A DNA stretch of 64,000 nt from Smithella sp. (GTDB taxonomy: Bacteria; Desulfobacterota; Syntrophia; Syntrophales; Smithellaceae). Location: contig SCVW01000048.1 of the NCBI GenBank assembly GCA_007244375.1, forward strand, positions 62,001 through 126,000, read 5' to 3'. The translations under genes and the position numbers were made by a program. The notes beneath the pieces are model-generated. The model saw only the letters and a list, made by a program, of their open reading frames with translations. It was not told the origin of the DNA and did no database searches. This document shows, piece by piece, positions 9,200 through 18,009 of the stretch (within the stretch, counting starts at the first letter, position 1; the number at the start of each line of letters is the position of its first letter).

Positions 9200-10351
9200 A
9201 TGAAAAATATTCGCCAGAATGTGCTCGCCAATACTAAGACAATTCTTATTAAGGTGGGTTCTGCGGTATTAACAGGTAGTGACGGTCTGGATCTCAAAAT
9301 AATTGATTCCCTTGTTCGTGAAATGTCCGATCTGGCAGAAGCCGGATATTCTATCGTGTTGGTTACTTCTGGTGCTATTGCCTCGGGAAAACATCGCCTC
9401 AAAATAACAGAAAATCTCAAAAGCATGCCCGAGAAACAAGCCGCCGCGGCCATCGGACAGGGAAGACTGATGCGTGTTTATTCCAAATCTTTCGAAAAGA
9501 ACGGCCATTATGTCGCCCAAATTCTTTTGACCCTTTCCGATTTAACCGACCGTCAGCGATACCTGAACATTCGCAATACACTTTCCACACTTATGGAATG
9601 GAAAACAATTCCCATTATCAACGAAAATGATACCGTCGCCGTTGATGAAATAAAATTCGGGGATAACGATAATCTGGCCGCGATGATTGCCAACATAATT
9701 GAAGCTGATATGTTTATCAACCTGACCAGCACCGACGGCCTCTATGATTGTAATCCGACAGTTTCTAAAAAAGCTAAACTTATACGGGTTGTCAATGAAA
9801 TATCCGAGGACATCGAAACCGCTGCAACAGGAGATACTTCGTCGGCTGGAACAGGAGGAATGAAAAGCAAGATTCAAGCAGCCAAAAAAGTTACTGCCAT
9901 CGGCATTCCCTGCATTATAGCTCCAGGGAAGAAGAAAAATGTTCTGACTGATATCATAGCGGGGAAAGAAATAGGCACCTTATTTTTACCGATGGCTGAT
10001 CGCCTGAACTCTAAAAAATACTGGATTGCTTTCACTCTTCGTACCCGCGGCAGAATCATAATTGACGAAGGCGCAAAGAAGGCATTACTGGAGAAAGGGA
10101 AAAGCCTGCTTCCTTCTGGTATAGTAGATGTGGAAGGAGATTTTAATCTCGGCGATCCGGTGGTTTGTGTCGACCGTAAAGGTACCATTTTAGCCAAAGG
10201 ACTGGTTAATTTCAGTTCCACTGAAATAAGCAAAATAAAGGGATTAAAAACGTCTCAGATTAAACAGGTCCTGGGCAATAAAGATTATGATGAAGTAATC
10301 CATCGTGATAATCTGGCGATAACTCAACAGAATCTAAAAAATAAGACTTAA
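9200..10351 (+). CDS. proB: Glutamate 5-kinase
   Basis: 383 residues: an amino-acid-kinase domain (KVGSAVLT at the start, ENDTVAVDE and FGDNDNLAA substrate and nucleotide residues, GTGGMKSKI) and then a C-terminal PUA domain from about residue 285. It phosphorylates glutamate in the first step of proline synthesis. The full two-domain form is the feedback-inhibited type in characterised bacteria. proA is not found beside it in this window. obgE lies 20 nt upstream. Confidence 0.93.
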   Translation: MKNIRQNVLANTKTILIKVGSAVLTGSDGLDLKIIDSLVREMSDLAEAGYSIVLVTSGAIASGKHRLKITENLKSMPEKQAAAAIGQGRLMRVYSKSFEKNGHYVAQILLTLSDLTDRQRYLNIRNTLSTLMEWKTIPIINENDTVAVDEIKFGDNDNLAAMIANIIEADMFINLTSTDGLYDCNPTVSKKAKLIRVVNEISEDIETAATGDTSSAGTGGMKSKIQAAKKVTAIGIPCIIAPGKKKNVLTDIIAGKEIGTLFLPMADRLNSKKYWIAFTLRTRGRIIIDEGAKKALLEKGKSLLPSGIVDVEGDFNLGDPVVCVDRKGTILAKGLVNFSSTEISKIKGLKTSQIKQVLGNKDYDEVIHRDNLAITQQNLKNKT

Positions 10352-10456
10352 CATCGTCAGCATCTGCTAATAGGTTCGAGAATCTCGTCATTTCCCTCAA
10401 ACCGCGTCAGCACTTTTTATAATCCTTCCATTGCAGAAGAAAATATATCTCTATCG

Positions 10457-10861
10457 TTATTTTTCATCAATCGCCTGATTAGCCAACCTATCGGCATGAC
10501 TGTTGTGAAGGCGGGGAACGTGTTTGACATGAACAGAATTAAAAGAAGCAAGCAAACCGCGTACATCCTGCATTAGAATTTTCAAATTTTCATTTTTAAC
10601 ACGATAGGAACCGTTGATCTGTTTGGCAAGAAGTTCAGAATCAAGATAAACTTCCAGATTTTTATAACCACTATCCAGCGCTCCTCTCAATCCCATAATG
10701 AGCGCTTTATATTCAGCGATATTATTGGTGCAATGGCCAAGATATTGTTTACCTTCCCAAACAATATTTCCCAGACCATCTATTATGACTGCTCCGGCTC
10801 CGCCAATACCGGGATTGCCGCGGCAGGCGCCATCACTGAATAATTTATAATTACCTGCCAT
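10457..10861 (-). CDS. Ribonuclease HI-like protein
   Basis: 134 residues, shorter than E. coli RNase HI. The four acidic active-site residues are seen in FSDGACRGNPG, NNIAEYKAL, LDSELL and HADRLAN, so an active RNA:DNA hybrid nuclease is expected. The form without the basic handle region resembles archaeal and Gram-positive RNase HI-like proteins. It starts 5 nt after the stop of the zinc-ribbon gene, so the two are cotranscribed, as often seen in deltaproteobacteria. Confidence 0.88.
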   Translation of the reverse strand: MAGNYKLFSDGACRGNPGIGGAGAVIIDGLGNIVWEGKQYLGHCTNNIAEYKALIMGLRGALDSGYKNLEVYLDSELLAKQINGSYRVKNENLKILMQDVRGLLASFNSVHVKHVPRLHNSHADRLANQAIDEK

Positions 10862-10866
10862 AAAAT

Positions 10867-11586
10867 CTAATTATGTTTCTCCATATCCTGAAAATAGATT
10901 ATCCGGTCACAATTGGGACAGCTAAGCAGTTGATTAGACTTTTGTAATTCATTATATAGCTGCGGCGGAATATTCATATGGCAACCGTTGCAAACCGATT
11001 TCCAAACGGAAATTACACCGACACCCTTATTTCTCTTTTTAATTTTTTCATATTTAGCCAGAATATCTTCATCTATATTCTTGCTTAATTCAATACGCTT
11101 CTTCTCCCATTCTGAAATATCCGCATCTATTGAATTCAAATCGTTCTCGATTGTTTTCTTTTCCTGCTCGTATTTATTTCTACTTTGGTTTAAAGTTTCC
11201 TCATCTTTTTTTACTAAAACAGAGAATTTATCCAGTTCTTCCAATATGGAAATGATCTCTGTTTCGACGTCGCTGCGTGATTTTTCGGCAGTTTCTATTT
11301 CCTTAAGCATGGCTTGATATTCTTTGTTGTTTTTAACTTCCAGCAACCTTTCTTTCGTTTTAACAATACCTTCATTGAATCTCTTAATTTTATTTTCACT
11401 TTCAGTATGACGGGATTTGAGCTCATTATACTTGATTTTGTTTTTTTCGATCTCTTCTTTAAAAGAGAGAAACTCCTTGTCCAGTTTCTCTATATCTTCC
11501 GGCAGCTTTTTTTTCTTGGCGGATAATTTAACCAGCTGCGAATCACATTCCTGAAGTTTGATTAATAATAATAGTTTCTCTTCCAA
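10867..11586 (-). CDS. Coiled-coil zinc-ribbon protein (DUF164/CdsZ-like)
   Basis: 239 residues. The first ~185 residues are a long charged coiled coil; the C terminus has a C4 zinc ribbon (CNGCHMNIP and CPNCDRIIYF). This is the family called C4-type zinc ribbon domain protein, usually next to a NIF3-like or RNase H gene; its role is poorly known. The start codon is TTG at 11586 with AGAGGGAG upstream. RNase H follows 5 nt downstream. Confidence 0.82.
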   Translation of the reverse strand: MEEKLLLLIKLQECDSQLVKLSAKKKKLPEDIEKLDKEFLSFKEEIEKNKIKYNELKSRHTESENKIKRFNEGIVKTKERLLEVKNNKEYQAMLKEIETAEKSRSDVETEIISILEELDKFSVLVKKDEETLNQSRNKYEQEKKTIENDLNSIDADISEWEKKRIELSKNIDEDILAKYEKIKKRNKGVGVISVWKSVCNGCHMNIPPQLYNELQKSNQLLSCPNCDRIIYFQDMEKHN

Positions 11587-11718
11587 TATTTTCTCCCTCT
11601 TTCAATTTAATTTTAGACCACGGGTATAAATCCCAAAGCAAGCTTAAGAAACCTTTCACAGTTAGCTGCCGGGGATTACACCCTCCGCTTTGTCCCGACA
11701 GAGTCGGGATTAAACTTT

Positions 11719-11750
11719 CCAATTCTGCTGCGCTTTGCTTTCAGAATTGG
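11719..11750. repeat. 32-bp imperfect palindrome, copy A
   Basis: CCAATTCTG is separated from its complement CAGAATTGG by a GC-rich centre. Read on the minus strand it matches 60773-60804 at 29 of 32 positions. An adjacent small hairpin (GTCCCGAC/GTCGGGAT, about 11692-11710) belongs to the same cluster of palindromes. This is probably an extragenic palindromic element. Confidence 0.7.
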
Positions 11751-11762
11751 AGTTTCACGAAC

Positions 11763-11794
11763 AAAAAAAATGCACCTTTCAGGGGTGCATTTTT
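11763..11794 (-). terminator. Terminator downstream of rpoD, tRNA and small ORF
   Basis: A 10-bp stem (11767-11776 with 84-93) is followed in the minus direction by a run of eight T. It is the first strong terminator after rpoD, so rpoD, the tRNA and the 49-codon frame may share a transcript. The stop of the small frame lies inside the loop. Confidence 0.75.
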
Positions 11795-11928
11795 AAAGGA
11801 AAAACCTTGATAGCTTTACCATCTGTACCGTGTAATGATGACATTGTTTGTCCCATCACCACGGTAGTTATAACACTTGTTGTTAAATATCCTTTAACTT
11901 TATAAAAAACGATTTTCCCTCTGCTCAT
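11779..11928 (-). CDS. Possible 49-residue small protein
   Basis: ATG at 11928 with GAAGAAGAA a few bases upstream opens 49 codons ending in TGA inside the terminator hairpin. The peptide begins MSRGKIVFYKVKG and has a Thr/Val-rich, mildly hydrophobic middle. I do not recognise it. It lies between the tRNA and the terminator, so it would be transcribed. It could be a chance frame; comparison with close relatives would decide. Confidence 0.3.
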   Translation of the reverse strand: MSRGKIVFYKVKGYLTTSVITTVVMGQTMSSLHGTDGKAIKVFPLKMHP

Positions 11929-11949
11929 TGTTCTTCTTCTAATTTAATT

Positions 11950-12025
11950 TGGTGGGCCCACCTGGAGTCGAACCAGGGACCTACCGGTTATGAGCCGGTG
12001 GCTCTACCAGTTGAGCTATAGGCCC
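11950..12025 (-). tRNA. tRNA with CAU anticodon (tRNA-Ile2 or elongator tRNA-Met)
   Basis: A full cloverleaf can be drawn: a 7-bp acceptor stem GGGCCTA/TGGGCCC with one G-U, a D arm, an anticodon stem ACCGG/CCGGT with loop CTCATAA, a TCC arm with GGTTCGACTCC, and an encoded CCA end. The GGGCC..T acceptor resembles tRNA-Ile2, which needs TilS-made lysidine at the CAU anticodon, but elongator tRNA-Met also has CTCATAA. It lies about 70 nt downstream of rpoD. Confidence 0.93.
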
Positions 12026-12096
12026 GCCATTTTGCACTTTTGTACATTAAACGTTTTTTGATATATCCAAATATACAAATTGTCAATGTTATTTTA

Positions 12097-13821
12097 TTAT
12101 TTTGCAAAACGTTTTTTTGTTTTTTCCTTTGCTTTTTTTAATTCATGGTTTTCAATAACTTCAGGAACTTCCGTTAATGTTTCCATTAAATCCGGCACCG
12201 CTCTATCTTCTCCAACGAGAGAATTTATACGGTCGCTGATGCCAAAACGCATTCGTAAAACTTTCTCTTCACGCGAAGTCAATGTTTTTAATATTTTTCG
12301 CGTTTGCTCCGCCAAATCTATATTGATCGTCGCCTCAGACGGAGATATGATTTTTTTGTCTTCGATAAAATCGCCTAAATGGCTGTCTTCTTCCTCACCA
12401 ATAGGAGTTTCCAGAGAAATCGGCTCTTTCGCAATTTTTAATACCTTTCTGACTTTTTCCAGCGGATATTCCATTTTATTGGCTATTTCTTCAGGAGTAG
12501 GTTCCCTACCCAATTCCTGCACCAGATAGCGGGAAGTGCGAATCAGTTTATTTATTGTTTCAATCATGTGAACAGGAATTCTGATTGTACGCGCCTGATC
12601 GGCAATAGCCCTTGTGATTGCCTGTCTGATCCACCATGTAGCGTAAGTCGAAAATTTATAACCTCGCTGATACTCAAATTTATCCACGGCTTTCATTAAA
12701 CCGATATTACCTTCCTGAATCAAATCAAGAAACTGTAATCCACGATTAGTGTATTTCTTGGCGATACTTACAACAAGGCGTAAATTCGCCTCTACGAGTG
12801 TCCTTTGAGCTATTTCCGATTTTCTTTCGCCCTCTTCGATCGTCTTAATAATAGTTTTAAGAGCTGTTGCCGATATACCTACCTCCTTTTCAATTTGTCT
12901 TATCTTTTTTTGGGCATCTTTGATTGCCGCATCATTTTTCTTAGACGGTTTAGCCTGAACAATTTCCTTTTTGGCAACACCTCTTTTATCTTTCTTTGTC
13001 TTAACTGCAGTTTTTTTGGTTTCTTTTTTGTACTGCGCAGTAACTTTCTCCGCCGCTTCAATCTCATCAGCATAATTCCGCAAACGGTCAATAAATCGGT
13101 GAATTTGTTTCTTACTGAAGCGAATCTTTCGGCAAAGTGTGACAATGTTTTTTGAATTTTTTTCAAATTCGGCTTTGAATAATTCCCGTTTTTTTGTGCT
13201 CAAAGTACCGGACTTGAACTTGGTGCGCAAGACATTGTTTTCATCATTAAATTTTTTAATTCTGCCTATCAGTTTCAGGATCCTTTCCTTATGTTCGTCC
13301 TCTTCCATGAAACCTTCTTCATCTTCAATATTGTCGACAACGTGTTTGCTCTTAATTTCGCCGCTTATCAATTTCTCGCCGATATTGAATACTTCATTAA
13401 TCGAGACGGGAAGACGGAAAATTGCCGACATTGTTTCGCGCGCACCTTCTTCAATTCTTTTTGCTATTTCCACTTCTCCTTCGCGACTCAACAGAGAAAC
13501 CGAACCCATTTCCCGTAAATACATTTTTACCGGATCGCCGGTTTTATCTGCACTGGAAACCAGAGCCAGCATCTCCTTAAAATTAGCGGTACCTAAACCC
13601 ATATCTTTATCCGGTTTTTTTACGGTTAATTTTTCACCCTGTTCGGTATCAATAATATCAATATTCTTTTCTCCAAAAAGCATAATAATATCGTCTATTT
13701 GCTCTGAAGATGTCACGTCCGACAATAACGTATCGTTAACATCGTCATAAGTCAGAAAACCTTTTTCTTCACCCAATAAAATCAATTTATTAACTTCATC
13801 AGATTGTACTTCTTTGGCCAT
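12097..13821 (-). CDS. rpoD: RNA polymerase primary sigma factor RpoD with atypical C terminus lacking region 4.2
   Basis: 574 residues. Region 1.2 ([24 protein letters not shown]), a Lys-rich non-conserved insert, regions 2.1-2.4 ([12 protein letters not shown]..., [20 protein letters not shown]), region 3 and region 4.1 ([16 protein letters not shown]) are all intact. After Ile528 the protein should continue with the helix-turn-helix containing a TRERIRQIE motif; instead 46 unrelated residues ([16 protein letters not shown]..., Lys-rich end) follow to a TAA. I looked for region 4.2 in the other frames of 12097-12240 and in 11950-12096 and did not find it, so a simple frameshift does not explain it. 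The start has GGAGGAAA upstream. It is the last gene of the yqeY-dnaG-rpoD unit. Confidence 0.9.
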   Translation of the reverse strand: MAKEVQSDEVNKLILLGEEKGFLTYDDVNDTLLSDVTSSEQIDDIIMLFGEKNIDIIDTEQGEKLTVKKPDKDMGLGTANFKEMLALVSSADKTGDPVKMYLREMGSVSLLSREGEVEIAKRIEEGARETMSAIFRLPVSINEVFNIGEKLISGEIKSKHVVDNIEDEEGFMEEDEHKERILKLIGRIKKFNDENNVLRTKFKSGTLSTKKRELFKAEFEKNSKNIVTLCRKIRFSKKQIHRFIDRLRNYADEIEAAEKVTAQYKKETKKTAVKTKKDKRGVAKKEIVQAKPSKKNDAAIKDAQKKIRQIEKEVGISATALKTIIKTIEEGERKSEIAQRTLVEANLRLVVSIAKKYTNRGLQFLDLIQEGNIGLMKAVDKFEYQRGYKFSTYATWWIRQAITRAIADQARTIRIPVHMIETINKLIRTSRYLVQELGREPTPEEIANKMEYPLEKVRKVLKIAKEPISLETPIGEEEDSHLGDFIEDKKIISPSEATINIDLAEQTRKILKTLTSREEKVLRMRFGISDRINSLVGEDRAVPDLMETLTEVPEVIENHELKKAKEKTKKRFAK

Positions 13822-13859
13822 TCGGCATTTCCTCCAAATATTTTATTTGTTCAGCCTGT

Positions 13860-15620
13860 TCAGTGTAATTCTTTCTCTTGTGTCAGTATTTTCTCTTTCT
13901 CATAAAGAAGCTCACGGGATAATTCCTCATTGCCGTTTTCCTGGGCCTGAGCAAGTTTGAACTTAAGTTGACGATGTTGATCCTTATACCATTTTTCCTT
14001 AACTCTTCTAATATTATCATTAAAATTCTTTTCTAACAAAGCATCATCCGGCGGCGCTTCCATCATTAATTTAAATATCTTTTCACGCAAAGGCAACTGT
14101 TCATCCGTCGTCAGCAATACATTTATATCCACAAATCCCAGGAGTTTATATGTCTCAACAAGTTTCTCGCCTAAATCCTTCAGCTCCGGTTGAAGAAAAT
14201 AATCCAATATTTTTTCGTTTTCCACTTGTATTGTTTTCTGAGGATACTCAATCAAAAGACGGATTAAATTCAGTTCCAATGGATTAATTTGAACCTTAAC
14301 ATTTTGTTTATCGCCAGTTGTTTTCGACTTTACCTGTATTCCCTTCTTATATAATTCCTTCTTAAAGAGTTCCTCATTGATACCTAATTTTTCCGCAATA
14401 CGTTTGATAAAGAGATTTTTTTCTATTCTATCATCAATCTTATTGATAAACTCCATGGCAGTTTTCGTCATTTCCCGTTTATCTTCAAAAGTTCTACCGC
14501 TACCCAAAACATTATCAATATAATAATCACTTATCGCCGGAGCGTTGGCAATCAATTCATCCAGTTTATTTTTACCATATTTTTTAATATAATCATCCGG
14601 ATCGTATTTTTCAGGTAAAATTAAAGCCCTTGCCCGCATTCTCATACCTAAAAATAACTCCAGACTACGGTCAAGCGCTTTTTTACCTGCTTCATCCGGA
14701 TCAAAAAGGGCAACAACATCAACTGTGTAACGACGCAAAAGCTCAAGATGCTCCCTGGTTAAAGCCGTGCCCAACGTAGCAACTACATTGTTGACACCGG
14801 CGTTAAACAAAGAAATTAAATCGAAATAACCTTCAACAATAAGGGCAAAGCCTTTTTTACGAATCTCTTCTTTTGTCTTATTAAGACCATAAAGATTTCT
14901 CCCTTTTATATAAACCGGTGATTCAGGAGAATTCAAATACTTGGGTTCGCCTTTATCCAGGATTCTTCCGCCGAACGCCACTATTTCCCCGAAAATGTTC
15001 TCTATAGGAAATATAAGACGACCTCGAAAACGATCGTAATAACTGTCTTCTTTGCCGCTGATTACTAAACCCGCTTGTTCAGCAAGCTTCAGGGGTGAAC
15101 CACTGCTTTCAATGTAATCCGTCAAAGAGCTCCATGTATCAGGCGCAAATCCCAACCGGAATTGTTTGACGGTATCTTCTGAAATACTTCTGTTTTGCAA
15201 ATAGTCGCGGGCAATTTTTCCTGCCGGCGAATAAAGATTGCGACTGAAATGCTGCGCCGCCTTTAAATTTAAATTAACTATGTTCTCCTTAAGAGAATTC
15301 TTCTGCCGAACTTCTTTGCCGGAAAGCATCGGCGGTAAAACAACTCCGGTTTTTTCGGCTAAAATTTTAATCGCTTCCGGAAAAGTTTTATCGGCAATTT
15401 TCATCAAAAACGTAATGGCATTGCCTCCTTCACCACAGCCGAAACAGTAAAATATCTGCTTATCGCGATTAACTGTAAATGATGGAGTTTTTTCCTGATG
15501 AAACGGGCACAGTCCTATAAAATTCCGTCCTGCTTTTTTCAAAGTAAGATATTCAGAGGCCAGCTCTACAATATCTACTCTGTTTTTGATTTCTTCAATC
15601 TTGTTATCATCAAAACGCAT
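13860..15620 (-). CDS. dnaG: DNA primase
   Basis: 586 residues. It has an N-terminal CHC2 zinc finger (CPFHQEKTPSF...YCFGCG, about 40-63) and then the RNA polymerase core with TOPRIM motifs IVEGYFD and VALFDPDEAG. A variable C-terminal DnaB-binding part completes it. It makes RNA primers at the replication fork. It sits 38 nt upstream of rpoD in the classic macromolecular-synthesis arrangement, with YqeY in place of rpsU upstream. Confidence 0.95.
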   Translation of the reverse strand: MRFDDNKIEEIKNRVDIVELASEYLTLKKAGRNFIGLCPFHQEKTPSFTVNRDKQIFYCFGCGEGGNAITFLMKIADKTFPEAIKILAEKTGVVLPPMLSGKEVRQKNSLKENIVNLNLKAAQHFSRNLYSPAGKIARDYLQNRSISEDTVKQFRLGFAPDTWSSLTDYIESSGSPLKLAEQAGLVISGKEDSYYDRFRGRLIFPIENIFGEIVAFGGRILDKGEPKYLNSPESPVYIKGRNLYGLNKTKEEIRKKGFALIVEGYFDLISLFNAGVNNVVATLGTALTREHLELLRRYTVDVVALFDPDEAGKKALDRSLELFLGMRMRARALILPEKYDPDDYIKKYGKNKLDELIANAPAISDYYIDNVLGSGRTFEDKREMTKTAMEFINKIDDRIEKNLFIKRIAEKLGINEELFKKELYKKGIQVKSKTTGDKQNVKVQINPLELNLIRLLIEYPQKTIQVENEKILDYFLQPELKDLGEKLVETYKLLGFVDINVLLTTDEQLPLREKIFKLMMEAPPDDALLEKNFNDNIRRVKEKWYKDQHRQLKFKLAQAQENGNEELSRELLYEKEKILTQEKELH

Positions 15621-15665
15621 TGAGTACTTTACCTTATCTATTTAAACTTTCCATACTCCAACGTT

Positions 15666-16112
15666 TTATCGGGACAAGAGCGCTTTAACTTTTTCACCAA
15701 CAGTTTTACCATCAGCCTTGCCTGTCAGTTGCGGCATCAATATTTTCATTACCTTTCCCATATCTTTGACTGAAACAGCCCCGGCTTCCGCAATAGCTTT
15801 TTTGATTATACTATCAACCTCTTCATCCGACATTTGCGCAGGCATAAATTCCTGCACAACTTTGAGTTCTGCTTCTTCTTTCTCTACCAGGTCAGTTCTG
15901 CCACCCTTGGCAAACTGTTCTATGGAATCTTTACGTTGCTTGACTATCGCGGAAAGAATCTGCAATGTTTCACTTTCATTTAATGGCCGCATCAATTCAA
16001 TTTCCTTGTTATGCAATGCGGTTTTCAACATGCGAATAGCCGAGAGCCGAATCTTATCCTTGGCTTTGGCGGCAAGAACCATCTCTTCATTTAACTTGGT
16101 ATTGATATCCAT
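15666..16112 (-). CDS. GatB/YqeY domain protein
   Basis: 148 residues. The YqeY pattern is seen: IRLSAIRMLKTALHNKEIE, then KQRKDSIEQFAKGGRTDLVEKEEAELKVVQEFMP and a C-terminal GKVMKILMPQLTGKADGK. YqeY resembles the tail domain of GatB and may help tRNA amidation or aminoacylation. The frame stays open 44 codons further upstream into the HIT gene, but the ATG at 16112 has GAGGGAAA just before it and matches the family start, so it is chosen. It precedes dnaG by 45 nt. Confidence 0.9.
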   Translation of the reverse strand: MDINTKLNEEMVLAAKAKDKIRLSAIRMLKTALHNKEIELMRPLNESETLQILSAIVKQRKDSIEQFAKGGRTDLVEKEEAELKVVQEFMPAQMSDEEVDSIIKKAIAEAGAVSVKDMGKVMKILMPQLTGKADGKTVGEKVKALLSR

Positions 16113-16128
16113 GACATTTCCCTCTTTT

Positions 16129-16473
16129 TTATCCCAAAGGATCCTGTAGTTTTCTGCCTCCAAGAAGGTGCATGTGCAAATGAAACACAACCTGACCACC
16201 TTCGGCATTGCAATTGATCGCAGTACGAAAGCCACTAGCGTCAATCTTTTTTATTTTTGCAACTTTTTGCGCCGCGGCAATCAGCTTATTCATGATATCG
16301 GTTTTTTCCGTATCGACATCCATCAGAGTGGAGATATGATTTTTTGGAACGACAACAACATGCACAGGAGCCATCGGATGAATATCATCAAAAGCTAAAA
16401 CATCAGCATCTTCGTAAACTTTATTGCACGGGATATCGCCTTTAACTATTTTACAAAAAATACAATCTGACAT
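16129..16473 (-). CDS. HIT-family nucleotide hydrolase (Hint-like)
   Basis: 114 residues. It begins SDCIFCKIVKGDIPCNKVYED, with the zinc-type CxxC of many Hint proteins, and ends with the histidine triad HLHMHLLGG. Hint-type members hydrolyse nucleoside phosphoramidates and acyl-adenylates. The gene is 21 nt downstream of hisA and 16 nt upstream of the chosen yqeY start, in a compact unit. Confidence 0.92.
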   Translation of the reverse strand: MSDCIFCKIVKGDIPCNKVYEDADVLAFDDIHPMAPVHVVVVPKNHISTLMDVDTEKTDIMNKLIAAAQKVAKIKKIDASGFRTAINCNAEGGQVVFHLHMHLLGGRKLQDPLG

Positions 16474-16494
16474 AAATACAACCTCTCGACTCTC

Positions 16495-17229
16495 TCATCT
16501 AAGAGATTTTTTACTTTCCTGAATTGCTTCTTCCAGAGAAACAGCGCCCGTGTAAAGGGCACGACCGATAATTACTCCATAAATTTCGCAATCGTCCACT
16601 TCCAGAAGCTTTCTGATATCAGTTATACCGGCAACACCGCCGGAAGCAATCACCGGAATGTTTACAGCCTTAGCCAATGCTTTTGTTGATTCGAGATTGA
16701 TTCCCGTACTCATGCCATCTCGCAAGATATCAGTATAAACAATGGCCTTTACATTGTGATTTTCATAACGACGGGCAAGATCAATTGCATTCTGTTCCGT
16801 TTTTTGTGTCCATCCCCGGATGGCTACTTTCCCCTCCAAAGCATCGATACCTAAAATTATTTTCCCCGGGAACGTATCACATGCATCCTCGATAATGTTT
16901 TCATCATGCAGGGCTGCCGTACCCAGAATAACGCTCCCCACACCATTGCTTAAATAGAATTCAATTGTCTCCATATCCCTTATACCGCCGCCAACCTGAA
17001 TAGGAATATCGACCTTCTTGGCAATTTCCAAAATAATGTTTGCATTACGAGGCAACCCGGCAACAGAACCGTCTAAATCAACCACATGAATTAATTCAGC
17101 ACCTTGTTCTACCCAAGTTATTGCCATATCCACAGGATTATTCGCGTATGTTGTAACGCGGTCAAAATCACCCTGGGCCAGCCGAACGCATTTTCCATCT
17201 TTAATATCAATTGCCGGAATAATAACCAA
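16495..17229 (-). CDS. hisA: Phosphoribosylformimino-5-aminoimidazole carboxamide ribotide isomerase
   Basis: 244 residues with the (beta/alpha)8 HisA signature: IPAIDIKDGKCVRLAQGD at the N terminus with catalytic Asp, VGGGIR, YTDILRDGM and ASGGV. It catalyses the fourth step of histidine synthesis (ProFAR to PRFAR). The start is TTG at 17229 with GGGGGAGTG upstream. The next HisH/HisF step is not encoded in this window although hisI, G, B and A are. Confidence 0.95.
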   Translation of the reverse strand: MVIIPAIDIKDGKCVRLAQGDFDRVTTYANNPVDMAITWVEQGAELIHVVDLDGSVAGLPRNANIILEIAKKVDIPIQVGGGIRDMETIEFYLSNGVGSVILGTAALHDENIIEDACDTFPGKIILGIDALEGKVAIRGWTQKTEQNAIDLARRYENHNVKAIVYTDILRDGMSTGINLESTKALAKAVNIPVIASGGVAGITDIRKLLEVDDCEIYGVIIGRALYTGAVSLEEAIQESKKSLR

Positions 17230-17305
17230 GTGAACACTCCCCCATTGAAAAGAATAAGATATTTAATATGAAAAAATGTGAACTAATGTATTCTAAAAAG
17301 AAGTT

Positions 17306-17992
17306 TTATTGTTCCAGTTTGGGAAACGTTTCAAACACTTTATCCATGCCCTGCTTCGTCAGTTGACGAACAGTTAACCACTTGCCGCCACCTTTTAAGA
17401 AAGAAGATATTTGAAGAACATCTTCCATCAGAGATTTTTGTGTTTTGTCAAAAAACCCTCTCCAAATTACTTTACCATCAGCGATTCTTATCAAATGAAT
17501 TTCAAAAGCTACAGATGCCGGGTGCTCCGAACCATATTCGTATCCAACCCTTTCGGTATAACGGTAAACATAACCTACTGCTAAATAATCCGCTCCTAAT
17601 TCCCCTCCCGCTTTTTTCAAAACTTTCAATAAAGATTCCTTCAGCGATTCGGAAGCAATCCTTTTATAGACGCCCTGCACTTTATCGGAAGGAATTAATT
17701 CCACCCCTTTTAATTCATGAAGTTTATCAACAAAAATTTCTTCAACTATATTTTCCGCTCCTTTTAATATCTTTCCACAGGAATAACCTATGCCGGAAAT
17801 CGGACAAATCACCGTATTCCCCTGTCCTTCTCCGGTAGTCAATGGTTGAAAAGAAATTACAGCTACGCGCACCGAAGTTTCAGTGTTTTCCGCATTTTTC
17901 TCCTGAGCCCCGGCGGTGATTAACAAAGCCCCCCAAACGACCCCCACAAGCACTGTGACACAGCCAATTTTTCTAAAAAAATAATTTAGCAA
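17306..17992 (-). CDS. Exported protein of unknown function, CsgG/curli-assembly-like region
   Basis: 228 residues. An N-terminal signal peptide is visible (FFRKIGCVTVLVGVVWGALLITAGAQ, cleavage likely after AGA); no clear lipobox. The rest has the alpha/beta pattern seen in CsgG-like and TolB-N-like periplasmic proteins: VRVAVISFQPL, then VEEIFVDKLHELKGVELIPSDKV and LGADYLAVGYVYRYTERVG, then IADGKVIWRGFFDKTQ. It probably acts in the periplasm or outer membrane. The TTG at 17992 has GGGAGG upstream. It is placed between hisB and hisA, a curious position for an envelope protein. Confidence 0.65.
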   Translation of the reverse strand: MLNYFFRKIGCVTVLVGVVWGALLITAGAQEKNAENTETSVRVAVISFQPLTTGEGQGNTVICPISGIGYSCGKILKGAENIVEEIFVDKLHELKGVELIPSDKVQGVYKRIASESLKESLLKVLKKAGGELGADYLAVGYVYRYTERVGYEYGSEHPASVAFEIHLIRIADGKVIWRGFFDKTQKSLMEDVLQISSFLKGGGKWLTVRQLTKQGMDKVFETFPKLEQ

Positions 17993-18009
17993 CGATTGGA
18001 CCTCCCTTT

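Noticed and set aside
12097-12240. Simple frameshift as explanation of the rpoD tail
   Set aside because: The other two frames quickly meet stops and do not show TRERIRQIE-like sequence.
12080-12529. Plus-strand frame across the 3' part of rpoD
   Set aside because: Antisense shadow of rpoD; hydrophobic, Ser/Phe-rich composition typical of antisense translation.
13860-15620. DnaG TOPRIM FDPDEAG instead of FDGDxAG as a defect
   Set aside because: Both metal-binding aspartates are kept, so it is a tolerated family variant.
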